NCBI GenBank assembly: GCA_002315715.1
Contig: DCHY01000008.1
Coordinates: 15,951-45,470 of the forward strand
Origin: Clostridiales bacterium UBA1740
GTDB taxonomy: Bacteria; Bacillota; Clostridia; Oscillospirales; CAG-272
Direction: 5' to 3'
Length of the DNA stretch: 29,520 nt
The notes under the pieces: generated by a model
The model's input: only the letters and a program-made list of their open reading frames with translations
Database searches by the model: none
What the model was told of the DNA's origin: nothing
Position numbers and translations under genes: made by a program
Shown here: piece by piece, positions 15,321 to 22,700 of the stretch
Numbering within the stretch: position 1 is the stretch's first letter
Layout of the letters: every line of letters starts with the position of its first letter

Positions 15321-16658
15321 ATGTCAAAACCCGTAGTTGCCATTGTCGGACGTCCCAACGTCGGCAAAAGCACGCTTTTCAATAAAATCATCGGCGAACG
15401 CCGTTCCATCGTAGAGGACCGCCCCGGCGTCACCCGTGACCGCATCTACGCCGACGCGGAATGGGACGGAAAAAAGTTCCTTCTCGTCGACACCGGCGGT
15501 ATCGAGCCCAAGAGCAACGATACCATTTTGCAGCAAATGCGCGTGCAGGCGGAAATCGCCGTGGAAACCGCCGACGTCATCGTTTTTATCTGTGACATTC
15601 AGTCGGGCTTGATTCCCGACGACCGCGACATCGCCATGATGCTCAAAAAATCCGGCAAGCCCATCATCCTTGCCGTCAATAAAATCGACGGTGTCGGAAA
15701 CGTGCCCCTTGCGTTTTACGAGTTCTATGAACTCGGCTTTGACCGCGACCCCATCGTTTTGTCTTCCATTCACGGCACCGGCACCGGCGACCTTTTGGAC
15801 GCCGTCGTCGAACTCTGTGATTTTGACGAAGACGAGCCCATGCCCGACGGCATTATCAACGTGGCGGTCATCGGCAAGCCCAACGCCGGCAAATCTTCGA
15901 TTATCAACCGTCTGTGCGGCGAAAACCGTATGATTGTCTCGGACATCGCCGGCACCACGCGCGACGCCGTGGATACCCGCATCGACAACGCGTTCGGCAG
16001 TTTCAACTTCATCGACACCGCCGGCATTCGCCGCCAGTCGAAAATCGAGGACGTCATCGAGAAGTATTCGGTGCTCCGCGCCAAAATGGCGGTGGAACGC
16101 TCCGACGTCTGTCTTATCATGGTGGATGCCGCCGACGGCGTCACCGAGCAGGATGAAAAAATCGCCGGAATCGCACACGAAGCCGGAAAGGCTTGTATCA
16201 TCGTCATCAACAAATGGGATACCATTGAAAAAGACAACGGTACGACCAATAAATTCAACAATGATATTCGTACGGCGCTTGCGTATATGCCCTATGCGCC
16301 CATCGTTTATATTTCGGCAAAAACAGGGCAGAGAGTAGACAAACTCTATCCCTTGATTCAAAAAGTCTATGCCGAGAGCAACAAACGCGTGACCACGGGT
16401 ATGCTCAACGACGTGCTCAACGACGCCATGACCCGCGTGCAACCCCCGTCGGACAAGGGAAGACGTTTGAAGATTTATTATATGACGCAGGCATCCACCC
16501 AGCCGCCGACGTTCGTCATTTTCTGCAACAGCGCGGAACTTTTCCACTTCTCGTATCAGCGCTATATCGAAAACTGTCTGCGCGACACGTTCGGCTTTGA
16601 AGGCACTCCCGTGCGCATCGTCATTCATCAGAAGGGCGAAGACAACACGGGCAATTAA
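15321..16658 (+). CDS. der: Ribosome biogenesis GTPase Der (EngA)
   Basis: This 445-residue protein has the diagnostic double GTPase layout. Domain 1 has G1 GRPNVGKS (10-17), G3 DTGGI and G4 NKID (120-123). Domain 2 has G1 GKPNAGKS (185-192), G3 DTAGI (232-236) and G4 NKWD (297-300). A C-terminal KH-like domain follows (about 355-440). Der is essential for late 50S subunit assembly. A taggagg site formed partly by the upstream stop precedes the ATG. The neighbours DUF512 upstream and obg 14 bases downstream make a compact ribosome-assembly operon. Confidence 0.97.
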   Translation: MSKPVVAIVGRPNVGKSTLFNKIIGERRSIVEDRPGVTRDRIYADAEWDGKKFLLVDTGGIEPKSNDTILQQMRVQAEIAVETADVIVFICDIQSGLIPDDRDIAMMLKKSGKPIILAVNKIDGVGNVPLAFYEFYELGFDRDPIVLSSIHGTGTGDLLDAVVELCDFDEDEPMPDGIINVAVIGKPNAGKSSIINRLCGENRMIVSDIAGTTRDAVDTRIDNAFGSFNFIDTAGIRRQSKIEDVIEKYSVLRAKMAVERSDVCLIMVDAADGVTEQDEKIAGIAHEAGKACIIVINKWDTIEKDNGTTNKFNNDIRTALAYMPYAPIVYISAKTGQRVDKLYPLIQKVYAESNKRVTTGMLNDVLNDAMTRVQPPSDKGRRLKIYYMTQASTQPPTFVIFCNSAELFHFSYQRYIENCLRDTFGFEGTPVRIVIHQKGEDNTGN

Positions 16659-16672
16659 CGGAGGACTCACAC

Positions 16673-17956
16673 TTGTTTATCGATACCATTAAAATTTACG
16701 CCAAAGCGGGCAACGGCGGCAACGGAGCCGTCAGTTTCCACCGTGAAAAATACGTAGCGGCAGGCGGTCCCGACGGCGGCGACGGCGGTCGCGGCGGCAA
16801 TATCGTTTTCCGCGTTGACCAAGGCGCCAACACCTTGCTTTTTTATCGCTACAAGAGAAAATTCGTCGCCGAAAACGGTGGCGACGGCATGGCGGATAAA
16901 ATGCACGGAAAAAGCGGCTCCGATACCGTATTGCCGGTACCGCCCGGAACCGTCATCAAAGACGCCGCCACCGGAAAAGTCATTTTCGATATGGCAAAAG
17001 CCGACGAGTTTATCATTTGCCACGGCGGACGCGGCGGATGGGGCAACCGTCATTTTTCGACACCCACAAGACAGATTCCGCGCTTTGCGAAAGCCGGAAC
17101 GGCAGGAGAGGAGCGCGAAATGCTCCTCGAATTGAAAATGCTGGCGGAAGTGGCGCTTATCGGTTTCCCGAACGCCGGAAAATCCTCCGTCCTTTCGAGA
17201 ATCACGGCGGCGAAACCCAAGATTGCGGGCTATCCTTTTACCACGATTTCTCCTAATCTCGGCGTCGTATCCGTAGCCGGCGGAAAAGGTTTTCTTGCCG
17301 CCGACATCCCGGGACTTATCGAAGGCGCGTCGGACGGCCTCGGTCTCGGTCACGCTTTTCTTAGACACATCGACCGTTGCCGACTGTTGCTCCACGTCGT
17401 GGATATCGCCGGCACCGATGGGCGCGATCCCATGGACGATATCGAAAAAATCAATCTCGAACTGACGAAATATTCGGCGGAACTTGCCTCCCGTCCGCAG
17501 ATCCTCGTCGCCAACAAAACCGACGCGGTTTACCCCGACGATCCGATCTTTGACCGCTTGAGGGCCTATGCCGACGAGCATCAAGAGACCTTGATTTTCA
17601 TCTCCGCCGTTACCGGCGAGGGGCTCGACGAACTTGTCAAAGTCACAGCGGAAACACTGAAAACTCTCCCGGAATTGACGGTTTACGAAACGGAGTATTC
17701 CGAAGAGGACGAGGCTCTTGCCAATTCCGTCGGCTCGCACGAAACCACCGTCAGACGCGAAAACGAGAAGTATATCGTGGAGGGCGAATGGCTCTTGAAC
17801 TTCATGGGGCAAATCCGCTTTGACGACTACGAATCGCTCAATTTCTTCCAACGCGTTTTAGTGAAAAACGGGGTTATTGACAAACTCCGTGCCGCCGGCG
17901 TCCAAGAAGGAGACACCGTCAGCATTTACGATTTCGAGTTTGATTTCGTGTACTAA
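16673..17956 (+). CDS. obg: GTPase ObgE/CgtA
   Basis: This 427-residue GTPase has the glycine-rich Obg domain (about 1-158, with GGPDGGDGGRGGNIVF at 31-46), a G domain with G1 GFPNAGKS (164-171), G3 DIPGLIEGASDGLGLGH and G4 NKTD (281-284), and a C-terminal OCT domain (about 345-425, with FMGQIRFDDYESLNFF). Obg acts in 50S assembly and, in Bacillus, in general stress and sporulation initiation. The start is TTG at 16673: GGAGG lies 8 bases upstream and no ATG is available before the conserved MFIDTIKIYAKAGNGG start. The gene ends 13 bases from the convergent gpr, with no terminator between. Confidence 0.96.
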   Translation: MFIDTIKIYAKAGNGGNGAVSFHREKYVAAGGPDGGDGGRGGNIVFRVDQGANTLLFYRYKRKFVAENGGDGMADKMHGKSGSDTVLPVPPGTVIKDAATGKVIFDMAKADEFIICHGGRGGWGNRHFSTPTRQIPRFAKAGTAGEEREMLLELKMLAEVALIGFPNAGKSSVLSRITAAKPKIAGYPFTTISPNLGVVSVAGGKGFLAADIPGLIEGASDGLGLGHAFLRHIDRCRLLLHVVDIAGTDGRDPMDDIEKINLELTKYSAELASRPQILVANKTDAVYPDDPIFDRLRAYADEHQETLIFISAVTGEGLDELVKVTAETLKTLPELTVYETEYSEEDEALANSVGSHETTVRRENEKYIVEGEWLLNFMGQIRFDDYESLNFFQRVLVKNGVIDKLRAAGVQEGDTVSIYDFEFDFVY

Positions 17957-17969
17957 TGACAATAATCCT

Positions 17970-18833
17970 TTACATTTTTATACCAATAGCACCGTTGACG
18001 GCATTGGATATGATTTCCGATGCCGTTTTTACTATGTCGTCAATGCCGCTCGGTGAAACGAACATATCCGCGTATTTTGCCGCGTCAAAATCTTCCTTCC
18101 GCTTCTCCGTCGGAAGGGAAGAGGCAAACGCCTTTAGCGACGTGACGGTCGGGACGCCTATCGCGATGACCGGGATGCCGAGCGTTTCTTTCGTCAGCGG
18201 CGTTTTGGTGTTGCCGACGCCGCTCCCCGGGAAAATTCCCGTGTCGGAGATTTGTACCGTTCGCCCGAGCCTATCGACGTCTCTTGCCGCCAAAGAATCG
18301 ACGGCAATTACAAAGTCCGGGTGAAACGAATGGCAAACGCTTTCCAGAAGAAAAAACGTATCGAATCCCGTTTGCATACTGACTCCCGGCGCGATGACGC
18401 CGATTTTCGCACAGTCCAGAGCTGCGAAAAACCGAGCGTCGTTTTCGGCAATATGAAATGTGGCCCTCACGCGGTCGGCACAAAGCGGTCCTACGGCATC
18501 TGCCGTCAAGCTTCGGTTTCCGAGACCGACGAACAGAAACCGCGAGTTTTCCTTCTTTTTCTTCGTCTGCAACAAAGCGGATAGTTCTGCCCCGAGCGTA
18601 TTGACCGCCTCTTTTTTGTCTTCGCTTGTCAGTCTGTCTATCCTTTCCGTATGCAGCGTATGATACTTTCCCATCGGTCTTCCTATGCTGCCTTCTCCCT
18701 CTTTCGAGGTAATTTTTATGCGCTCCCACACGAAAATGCCGTCTCGTTGCCGCTCAAAACTGACGCCTTTTTCGTCGGTGACGGCTCTTCGCCTTTCACA
18801 GGCGAGGTCGGTATCAAATACATCTTTTATCAC
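17970..18833 (-). CDS. gpr: GPR endopeptidase (germination protease)
   Basis: This 287-residue protein is the spore protease that degrades small acid-soluble proteins (SASPs) during germination, an atypical aspartic protease made as a zymogen in the forespore. Family motifs are all present: DTDLACE near the N-terminus, GKYHTL (55-60), VGLGNRSLTADAVGP (102-116, with D112), MQTGFDT, AVDSLAAR (177-184, with D179), PGSGVGN (202-208) and GVPTV (226-230). I chose the GTG at 18833 because AGGAGG lies 5 bases upstream; an in-frame ATG 8 codons earlier lacks such a site. It is shorter than the Bacillus enzyme but usual for Clostridia. I found no convincing SigG promoter in the divergent gap. Confidence 0.92.
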   Translation of the reverse strand: MIKDVFDTDLACERRRAVTDEKGVSFERQRDGIFVWERIKITSKEGEGSIGRPMGKYHTLHTERIDRLTSEDKKEAVNTLGAELSALLQTKKKKENSRFLFVGLGNRSLTADAVGPLCADRVRATFHIAENDARFFAALDCAKIGVIAPGVSMQTGFDTFFLLESVCHSFHPDFVIAVDSLAARDVDRLGRTVQISDTGIFPGSGVGNTKTPLTKETLGIPVIAIGVPTVTSLKAFASSLPTEKRKEDFDAAKYADMFVSPSGIDDIVKTASEIISNAVNGAIGIKM

Positions 18834-18927
18834 GGTTGCCTCCTGTAAATATTGCACAATAAAGTATTCTTCGTTTTGTTCATAAAGACGAAAAAATGCA
18901 AAATAATCAAAACATCCTGCCCCCTGC

Positions 18928-18956
18928 TTGAAAATGCATTTAAAATATGCTAAAAT
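18928..18956 (+). promoter_or_regulatory. Promoter of the oligopeptide-binding lipoprotein gene
   Basis: TTGAAA, 17-base spacer, TAAAAT with an extended -10 (TATGCTAAAAT). It lies in the 165-base divergent gap with gpr, which shows no other clear element. Confidence 0.8.
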
Positions 18957-18998
18957 ACCGTAGATAATAATGGGTATATGCCCTACAAGGAGTTCCCT

Positions 18999-20774
18999 AT
19001 GAAAAGAATCATTTCTCTTTGCCTTACCGTCTTGCTCGTGTTCGGTGCGACGGTTTCACTGTCCTCCTGTACCCCGAAGGATGCAGGTGCCGAAATCAGT
19101 ATTTACCTCGGAGACGCGGTTTATGACCTCGACCCGAGCGATTATTACGCCGACGACAATGCGGCACAGGTCATGAGCCTTCTTTTTGAACCGCTGTTTT
19201 CCATTGCCAAAAACGGCAGTTTGAAAATGGCAGCCGCCAAATCTTACAAAATCAGCCGCATCAAGCACACCGTGACGATCAAACTCCGCGAGAGCTATTG
19301 GTCGGACGGCAACCGTGTCACGGCACAGGACTTCGTTTACGCTTGGCGTAACCGTATTCTGGACCCCGACACCGCCAATTCGGCAGCCGCACTTTTCTAC
19401 GATATTGAAAACGCTGTCGAAGTACAAAACGGAACCCTCAGTATTTCCGAACTCGGTGTGGAAATCATCGACCTCGATAAAATCCTCATTCACTACCGCG
19501 ACGGTGCAAACGTCAAGCAGCTTTTGAGAAACCTCGCTTCCGTTTCCACCTCCCCCGTTCGTCAGAACGTGGCAGAGGGAAGTGCATCCACCTATTGGTC
19601 GAAAATCACCAACACTGCCGTTACCAACGGTCCGTTCAAAATCCGTTCCTATAAACCCGAAACCGGTGCTTTCACCTTGGAGCGCAATAAGGGTTATCAC
19701 CTTGCCCCCGACGTGAAGAATTACACCAAGCGCGTGACGCCGTACCGCCTTGCCACCTTCTGGGAAGGTCTTGACGGCATTTACAATCAGTACCCCGTAG
19801 AACTTACCTACGAGCAAATCGAAAACAACGTCGTATTTTACATGGGCAACGCCACTCTTGCCGACCGACAGGAAAACGGACGCAAGGCAAAGACCGTGGA
19901 TATGCTCTCTACCTATTCTTACCTCTTCAACACCGAAAAAGAACTTTTCAAATACAGCGACGTACGCTACGCACTGTCCATTGCTCTTGACAGAGAGGCA
20001 ATGACCGACGCCATTACCTTCGGTAAAGCGGCAACGGCACTGCATACCGAAAGCAAGAAGATTCTCTCGAAAGAAGCCAATATCGCAGAAGCCAAAGCCA
20101 TCTTGGCAAACGTTCCCGGCTTTGACACCATGGATAAATCCTTTACTTTGACCGTTGAAAACAACGAAGAAGCGGTAAAACTCGCCGAAATGGCGAAACA
20201 GACGTGGGAGTCCCTCGGCTTCAGCGTCACCGTCAAAACGGTTGGCTGTGTCGAAAGCAACGTCAAAGACGAGTCCACCGACTCCGTTATCACGATTCAC
20301 GATTCCGAGATGCAGGCACTTGTTAAAGAAGCCGCACTCGGCTACGTAACCTACGACGTGATCGGATACGACTTCCAGTTGTATTCGGATGACAGTTTCG
20401 TTGCTCTTTGCGCCTTCACCGAGGACATGAACGGCAACGGCTACGATATGGCAAACGGCAAGATTCGTTCGGCGATTGCCACCTTCGGTTCCGACACCGA
20501 GGCAAGTACAAAGTACACCTCTTTGCTTCACCAAGCGTTCGCCGCTACCAAAAAGAACGAGCGCAAGAAACTCTTGGCAGAAGCCGAAACGCTTCTTTTG
20601 ACGAAGGGCGTCATCGTACCCGTCTTCCACAGACAGAATTTTGCCTACGTCAGCGGCAAACTCTCCGGCGTTACGGTGACCGGAAACGGATTCTTTAATC
20701 TGACGAAAGTATCACTCAGAAATTACACGAAATACGCTCTCCCCGAAGACGAGGATAGAAAAAAGAGCGCATAA
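18999..20774 (+). CDS. Peptide-binding lipoprotein (solute-binding protein family 5, OppA-like)
   Basis: This 591-residue secreted lipoprotein has a signal peptide with a lipobox LSSC (Cys at residue 24), so it should be lipidated by Lgt and anchored outside the membrane. The mature part follows the SBP family 5 pattern: DPSDYYADDNAAQVMSLLFE, the LRESYWSDGNRVTAQDFVYAW segment (typically LRxxxxWSDGxPxTAxDFVYxW) and the NGPFKIRSYKPE motif. It binds oligopeptides or related ligands for ABC import. Oddly, no permease or ATPase genes are beside it; the only partner is a DUF4364 gene 35 bases downstream with no terminator between. ATG 18999 follows aaggag. It could be an orphan subunit, a sensor or a chaperone-like binding protein. 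Confidence 0.88.
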   Translation: MKRIISLCLTVLLVFGATVSLSSCTPKDAGAEISIYLGDAVYDLDPSDYYADDNAAQVMSLLFEPLFSIAKNGSLKMAAAKSYKISRIKHTVTIKLRESYWSDGNRVTAQDFVYAWRNRILDPDTANSAAALFYDIENAVEVQNGTLSISELGVEIIDLDKILIHYRDGANVKQLLRNLASVSTSPVRQNVAEGSASTYWSKITNTAVTNGPFKIRSYKPETGAFTLERNKGYHLAPDVKNYTKRVTPYRLATFWEGLDGIYNQYPVELTYEQIENNVVFYMGNATLADRQENGRKAKTVDMLSTYSYLFNTEKELFKYSDVRYALSIALDREAMTDAITFGKAATALHTESKKILSKEANIAEAKAILANVPGFDTMDKSFTLTVENNEEAVKLAEMAKQTWESLGFSVTVKTVGCVESNVKDESTDSVITIHDSEMQALVKEAALGYVTYDVIGYDFQLYSDDSFVALCAFTEDMNGNGYDMANGKIRSAIATFGSDTEASTKYTSLLHQAFAATKKNERKKLLAEAETLLLTKGVIVPVFHRQNFAYVSGKLSGVTVTGNGFFNLTKVSLRNYTKYALPEDEDRKKSA

Positions 20775-20809
20775 ACCTCGGCATAGCACGACGGGAAGGG
20801 GGATAACCT

Positions 20810-21364
20810 ATGAGAAACGGTAAAGAATATAAACCGAAGACCATGACCGACATCAAAATTCTTTTGTTGTTCCTTTTAGATAATATCCGTTATCCCGTCG
20901 ATGCCGATACCTTAAGAAAAGTCCTCTACGAATGCGTCGATACGCTTTCTCTCGATTACGACGAGTGCTTGGGAAAATTGCTCGACGAAGGACACGTGCT
21001 CTTCGATGACGTCGGCGGCGTTCGTTACTACATGATTTCCGCCACGGGCAGAGCACTCTCCGCGGAACTTTACGACACCCTTGATCCCGTTTTTCGTGAA
21101 AAAAGTCTCAAAGCCACGGCAAAGTATATGTCTTTGTCCGGCAGCGGTACCGAGGTGTCAACCCGGGTGAATGAAACGAGTGACCGTCGTTTCGTCGCGG
21201 TTTTGAAAGCCAAAGACGAAAGCGGCGAGATCTTTTCGCTCTCTCTCACCGTCAACAGTAAATTCGAGGCAGAAGCCATCTGCAAGAATTTTTCGGAAAA
21301 GCCGGACAGCGTGTATCGCGGGATTCTCTTTTCCGCGACAGGAAAAGTGAATTTTTTGTCATAA
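20810..21364 (+). CDS. DUF4364 family protein
   Basis: This 184-residue cytosolic protein matches DUF4364, a family common in Clostridia. The N-terminal 80 residues read as a winged-helix-like domain (TDIKILLLFLLDNIRYPVD, then a recognition-helix-like region and a wing DDVGGVRYYMISATGRAL). The C-terminal half is a beta-rich domain of unknown role. Its biochemical function is not established; a DNA-binding regulator is plausible. It has a gaaggggg site and follows the lipoprotein gene closely, so the two are probably one transcript. A link between peptide sensing and transcription is inference only. Confidence 0.8.
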   Translation: MRNGKEYKPKTMTDIKILLLFLLDNIRYPVDADTLRKVLYECVDTLSLDYDECLGKLLDEGHVLFDDVGGVRYYMISATGRALSAELYDTLDPVFREKSLKATAKYMSLSGSGTEVSTRVNETSDRRFVAVLKAKDESGEIFSLSLTVNSKFEAEAICKNFSEKPDSVYRGILFSATGKVNFLS

Positions 21365-21374
21365 GTGTACAGTA

Positions 21375-21414
21375 TTAACAAAATTTTTTGGTTATTTTTT
21401 GAATATTTTGTTAA
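21375..21414. repeat. AT-rich perfect inverted repeat after DUF4364
   Basis: TTAACAAAAT and ATTTTGTTAA form a perfect 10-base inverted repeat separated by 20 bases, starting about 10 bases after the DUF4364 stop. It could be a weak AU-rich terminator stem or an operator upstream of the sigma factor promoter. Otherwise this 142-base gap contains only that promoter. Confidence 0.5.
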
Positions 21415-21452
21415 AAAGATAGATTTTTCGTAAAATATTTTTGAAATACCCA

Positions 21453-21481
21453 TTGACAACATACCCAAAATATTATAAAAT
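21453..21481 (+). promoter_or_regulatory. Promoter of the SigH-like sigma factor gene
   Basis: TTGACA, 17-base spacer, TAAAAT. The inferred start near 21488 leaves a leader of about 20 bases containing the taggag site. Confidence 0.85.
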
Positions 21482-21506
21482 CAATCCGTATGGTAGGAGA
21501 GTACCC

Positions 21507-22061
21507 ATGGCAGAGTTTTTCTGTGAGGATGTGGAAAGTTTGGTTGCCCGTGTCAAGAACGGCGACAACGATGCTTTTGAGCTTTTGACAGAAAGATTTT
21601 TGCCCTTGATTCGCAGTGAAGTCAACCGTTTCTTCAAAGGCATGGATGCCGAGGAAGCCTACGGCGAGGCGTTTGCGGTCTTGCACAGCGCGGCGGTACA
21701 TTACGCGTCTGACCGCGGTACGACTTTCGGACTTTACGCCAAGATTTGTCTTGACCGTGCTATGTGTGCACATGCCAAGACGTTGTCTTCCAAAACCGCC
21801 GACGTGGCGGCGGAGGAATCCGTTGCCGATCCCGAGGCTGACGTCATTCGACAGGATAGCTTTTCGCGGATGCTCGGCGTCATTCGCACCATGACTTCGA
21901 CCGCGGAGTTTGAAGTGCTCGGTTTGTATCTGCAGGGGTATTCCGAGAAGGAGATTTCGTCGCTCCTCGGAAAAACCGAAAAGCAGGTGGCAAACGCCAA
22001 GGCGCGTCTTTTCAGAAAACTGAGAGAGAATGCCAAGGCTTTATCTCGTTTTTCATTTTGA
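21507..22061 (+). CDS. sigH: RNA polymerase sigma factor, SigH-like
   Basis: This 184-residue protein has the layout of a sigma-70 group factor without region 1. Region 2 starts around ESLVARVKNGDNDAFELL (about 10-27). Region 4 is a helix-turn-helix (130-173, EFEVLGLYLQGYSEKEISSLLGKTEKQVANAKARLFRKLRE, written here only as positions plus the core LYLQGYSEKEI). The region 4 pattern and the nearby rlmB recall SigH of Bacillus, the transition-phase and sporulation factor, which sits near rlmB there. Region 2 is divergent (DAEEAYGEAFAVL instead of DLxQEGxIGL), so the assignment to SigH rather than another small sigma is moderate. ATG 21507 follows taggagag; an upstream in-frame ATG lies in the promoter. 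Confidence 0.7.
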   Translation: MAEFFCEDVESLVARVKNGDNDAFELLTERFLPLIRSEVNRFFKGMDAEEAYGEAFAVLHSAAVHYASDRGTTFGLYAKICLDRAMCAHAKTLSSKTADVAAEESVADPEADVIRQDSFSRMLGVIRTMTSTAEFEVLGLYLQGYSEKEISSLLGKTEKQVANAKARLFRKLRENAKALSRFSF

Positions 22062-22068
22062 TTTATAT

Positions 22069-22135
22069 GCCCAAGTTAGCTTAAGGGAGAGCGTTGTTCG
22101 ATTTACAAAGGCGTCGGTTTAAATCCGTCACGGGC
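22069..22135 (+). other. tRNA-like fold, probably a degenerate tRNA or tRNA-derived RNA
   Basis: The 67 bases after the sigma factor stop fold as a reduced tRNA. There is an acceptor GCCC/GGGC, a D arm (GCTT/GAGC with GGG in the loop) and a four-pair anticodon stem (TTGT/ACAA, loop TCGATTT). A T arm follows (GTCGG/CCGTC with one mismatch), whose core GGTTTAAATCC resembles GGTTCGAATCC. Faults are a 4-pair acceptor, a 3-base variable loop, C instead of T at position 33 and no CCA. This argues against a working tRNA. It lies within the probable sigma factor to zinc-ribbon transcript. Confidence 0.45.
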
Positions 22136-22172
22136 AAAATTATTATCCTATCAAGTGAGGAAGAAAGAAACC

Positions 22173-22448
22173 ATGTACCAGGACAAGACATTGAAGTGCA
22201 AAGACTGTGGCAACGATTTCGTGTTCACCGCAGGTGAGCAGGAATTCTATGCAGCAAAGGGATTCGAAAACGAGCCCCAGAGATGCAAAGAATGCCGCAA
22301 CGCAAGAAAGAATGCACAAAAAGGCGCGAGAGAAATGTTCACCGCCATCTGTGCTGATTGCGGTAAGGAATGCCAGGTGCCCTTCAAGCCCACCGAAGGC
22401 AAAGCTGTTTACTGCAGCGAGTGCTTCGCCGCTAAGAGAAACGCATAA
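22173..22448 (+). CDS. Small double zinc-ribbon protein
   Basis: This 91-residue protein carries two zinc-ribbon units. The first is CKDCGNDFVFTAGEQEFYAA with a second pair at CKEC (C9, C12, C38, C41), the pattern of the probable zinc-ribbon family found in many bacteria. The second is CADCGKECQVPFKP with CSEC (C60, C63, C81, C84). The linker is basic (NARKNAQKGARE). I chose ATG 22173 because a gaggaag site lies upstream. Function is unknown; nucleic-acid or protein binding is likely. It follows the sigma factor and tRNA-like element, with no promoter seen between, and ends before a set of hairpins. Confidence 0.85.
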   Translation: MYQDKTLKCKDCGNDFVFTAGEQEFYAAKGFENEPQRCKECRNARKNAQKGAREMFTAICADCGKECQVPFKPTEGKAVYCSECFAAKRNA

Positions 22449-22464
22449 GTTTTCCTTAAGCTAT

Positions 22465-22483
22465 TCACGAGGTTAACTCGTGA
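22465..22483 (+). other. Small hairpin downstream of the zinc-ribbon gene
   Basis: TCACGAG / CTCGTGA form a perfect 7-base stem with a GTTAA loop, 17 bases after the stop codon. There is no T-run, so it is not a terminator by itself; it may stabilise the transcript end. Confidence 0.55.
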
Positions 22484-22493
22484 GACAACAGAG

Positions 22494-22526
22494 AGCAGAC
22501 AGTGAGAATCGCCTGTCTGCTTTTTG
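22494..22526 (+). terminator. Terminator of the sigma factor/zinc-ribbon unit
   Basis: AGCAGACAG / CTGTCTGCT form a 9-base stem with a 10-base loop, followed by TTTTTGTTT. Confidence 0.85.
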
Positions 22527-22580
22527 TTTGCCGATTTTCCGGCAGCTTCAAAATAAAAAGGAAAATCAGAATCATGAAAG

Positions 22581-22606
22581 CGACGGTAAATTTTCCGTCG
22601 TTTTTT
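22581..22606 (+). terminator. Second terminator-like hairpin upstream of rlmB
   Basis: CGACGG / CCGTCG with an 8-base AT loop and a six-T run directly after. It lies about 55 bases beyond the first terminator and before the rlmB promoter, with no convincing gene between, so it may be a back-up terminator or end a short RNA starting in the gap. Confidence 0.7.
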
Positions 22607-22641
22607 CTTGCCGAAAAAAGAGTCAAATTTGTATGTAATAC

Positions 22642-22670
22642 TGTACAAATTCCGATAAATATGCTATACT
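22642..22670 (+). promoter_or_regulatory. Promoter of the rlmB operon
   Basis: TGTACA, 17-base spacer, TATACT with an extended -10 (TATGCTATACT). The -35 is imperfect. It drives rlmB and, by gene spacing, the three genes after it. Confidence 0.7.
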
Positions 22671-22700
22671 AAAAGAAAAATCTTAAAATATAGGATAACT

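Noticed and set aside
15324..16670. A 448-codon open frame antisense to der, with similar long antisense frames at 16667-17851, 19056-20630 and 5059-5958
   Set aside because: They exactly shadow well-recognised genes and have no ribosome sites or family motifs. Avoidance of TTA, CTA and TCA codons on the coding strand leaves the opposite frame open.
18834..18857. ATG at 18857 as the gpr start
   Set aside because: It lacks a ribosome binding site, whereas the GTG at 18833 follows AGGAGG and gives the family-typical short N-terminus.
18834..18927. A SigG promoter for gpr in the divergent gap
   Set aside because: Candidate -35 and -10 pieces (TGCATT, AATACTT) are spaced 26 bases apart, too far for a SigG promoter.
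22069..22135. A functional tRNA gene
   Set aside because: The acceptor stem, variable loop and position 33 all deviate and there is no CCA, so only a degenerate or mimic element is claimed.
21366..22647. TAATACTGTACA occurring at 22636-22647 and, inverted, at 21366-21377, with a related TACTGTAC near 9341
   Set aside because: Exact 12-base matches are expected by chance in a window of this size, and the three sites have no common position relative to promoters.
22574..22675. A 33-codon ATG frame in the gap before rlmB
   Set aside because: It runs through a terminator hairpin and the rlmB promoter and has no recognisable product.
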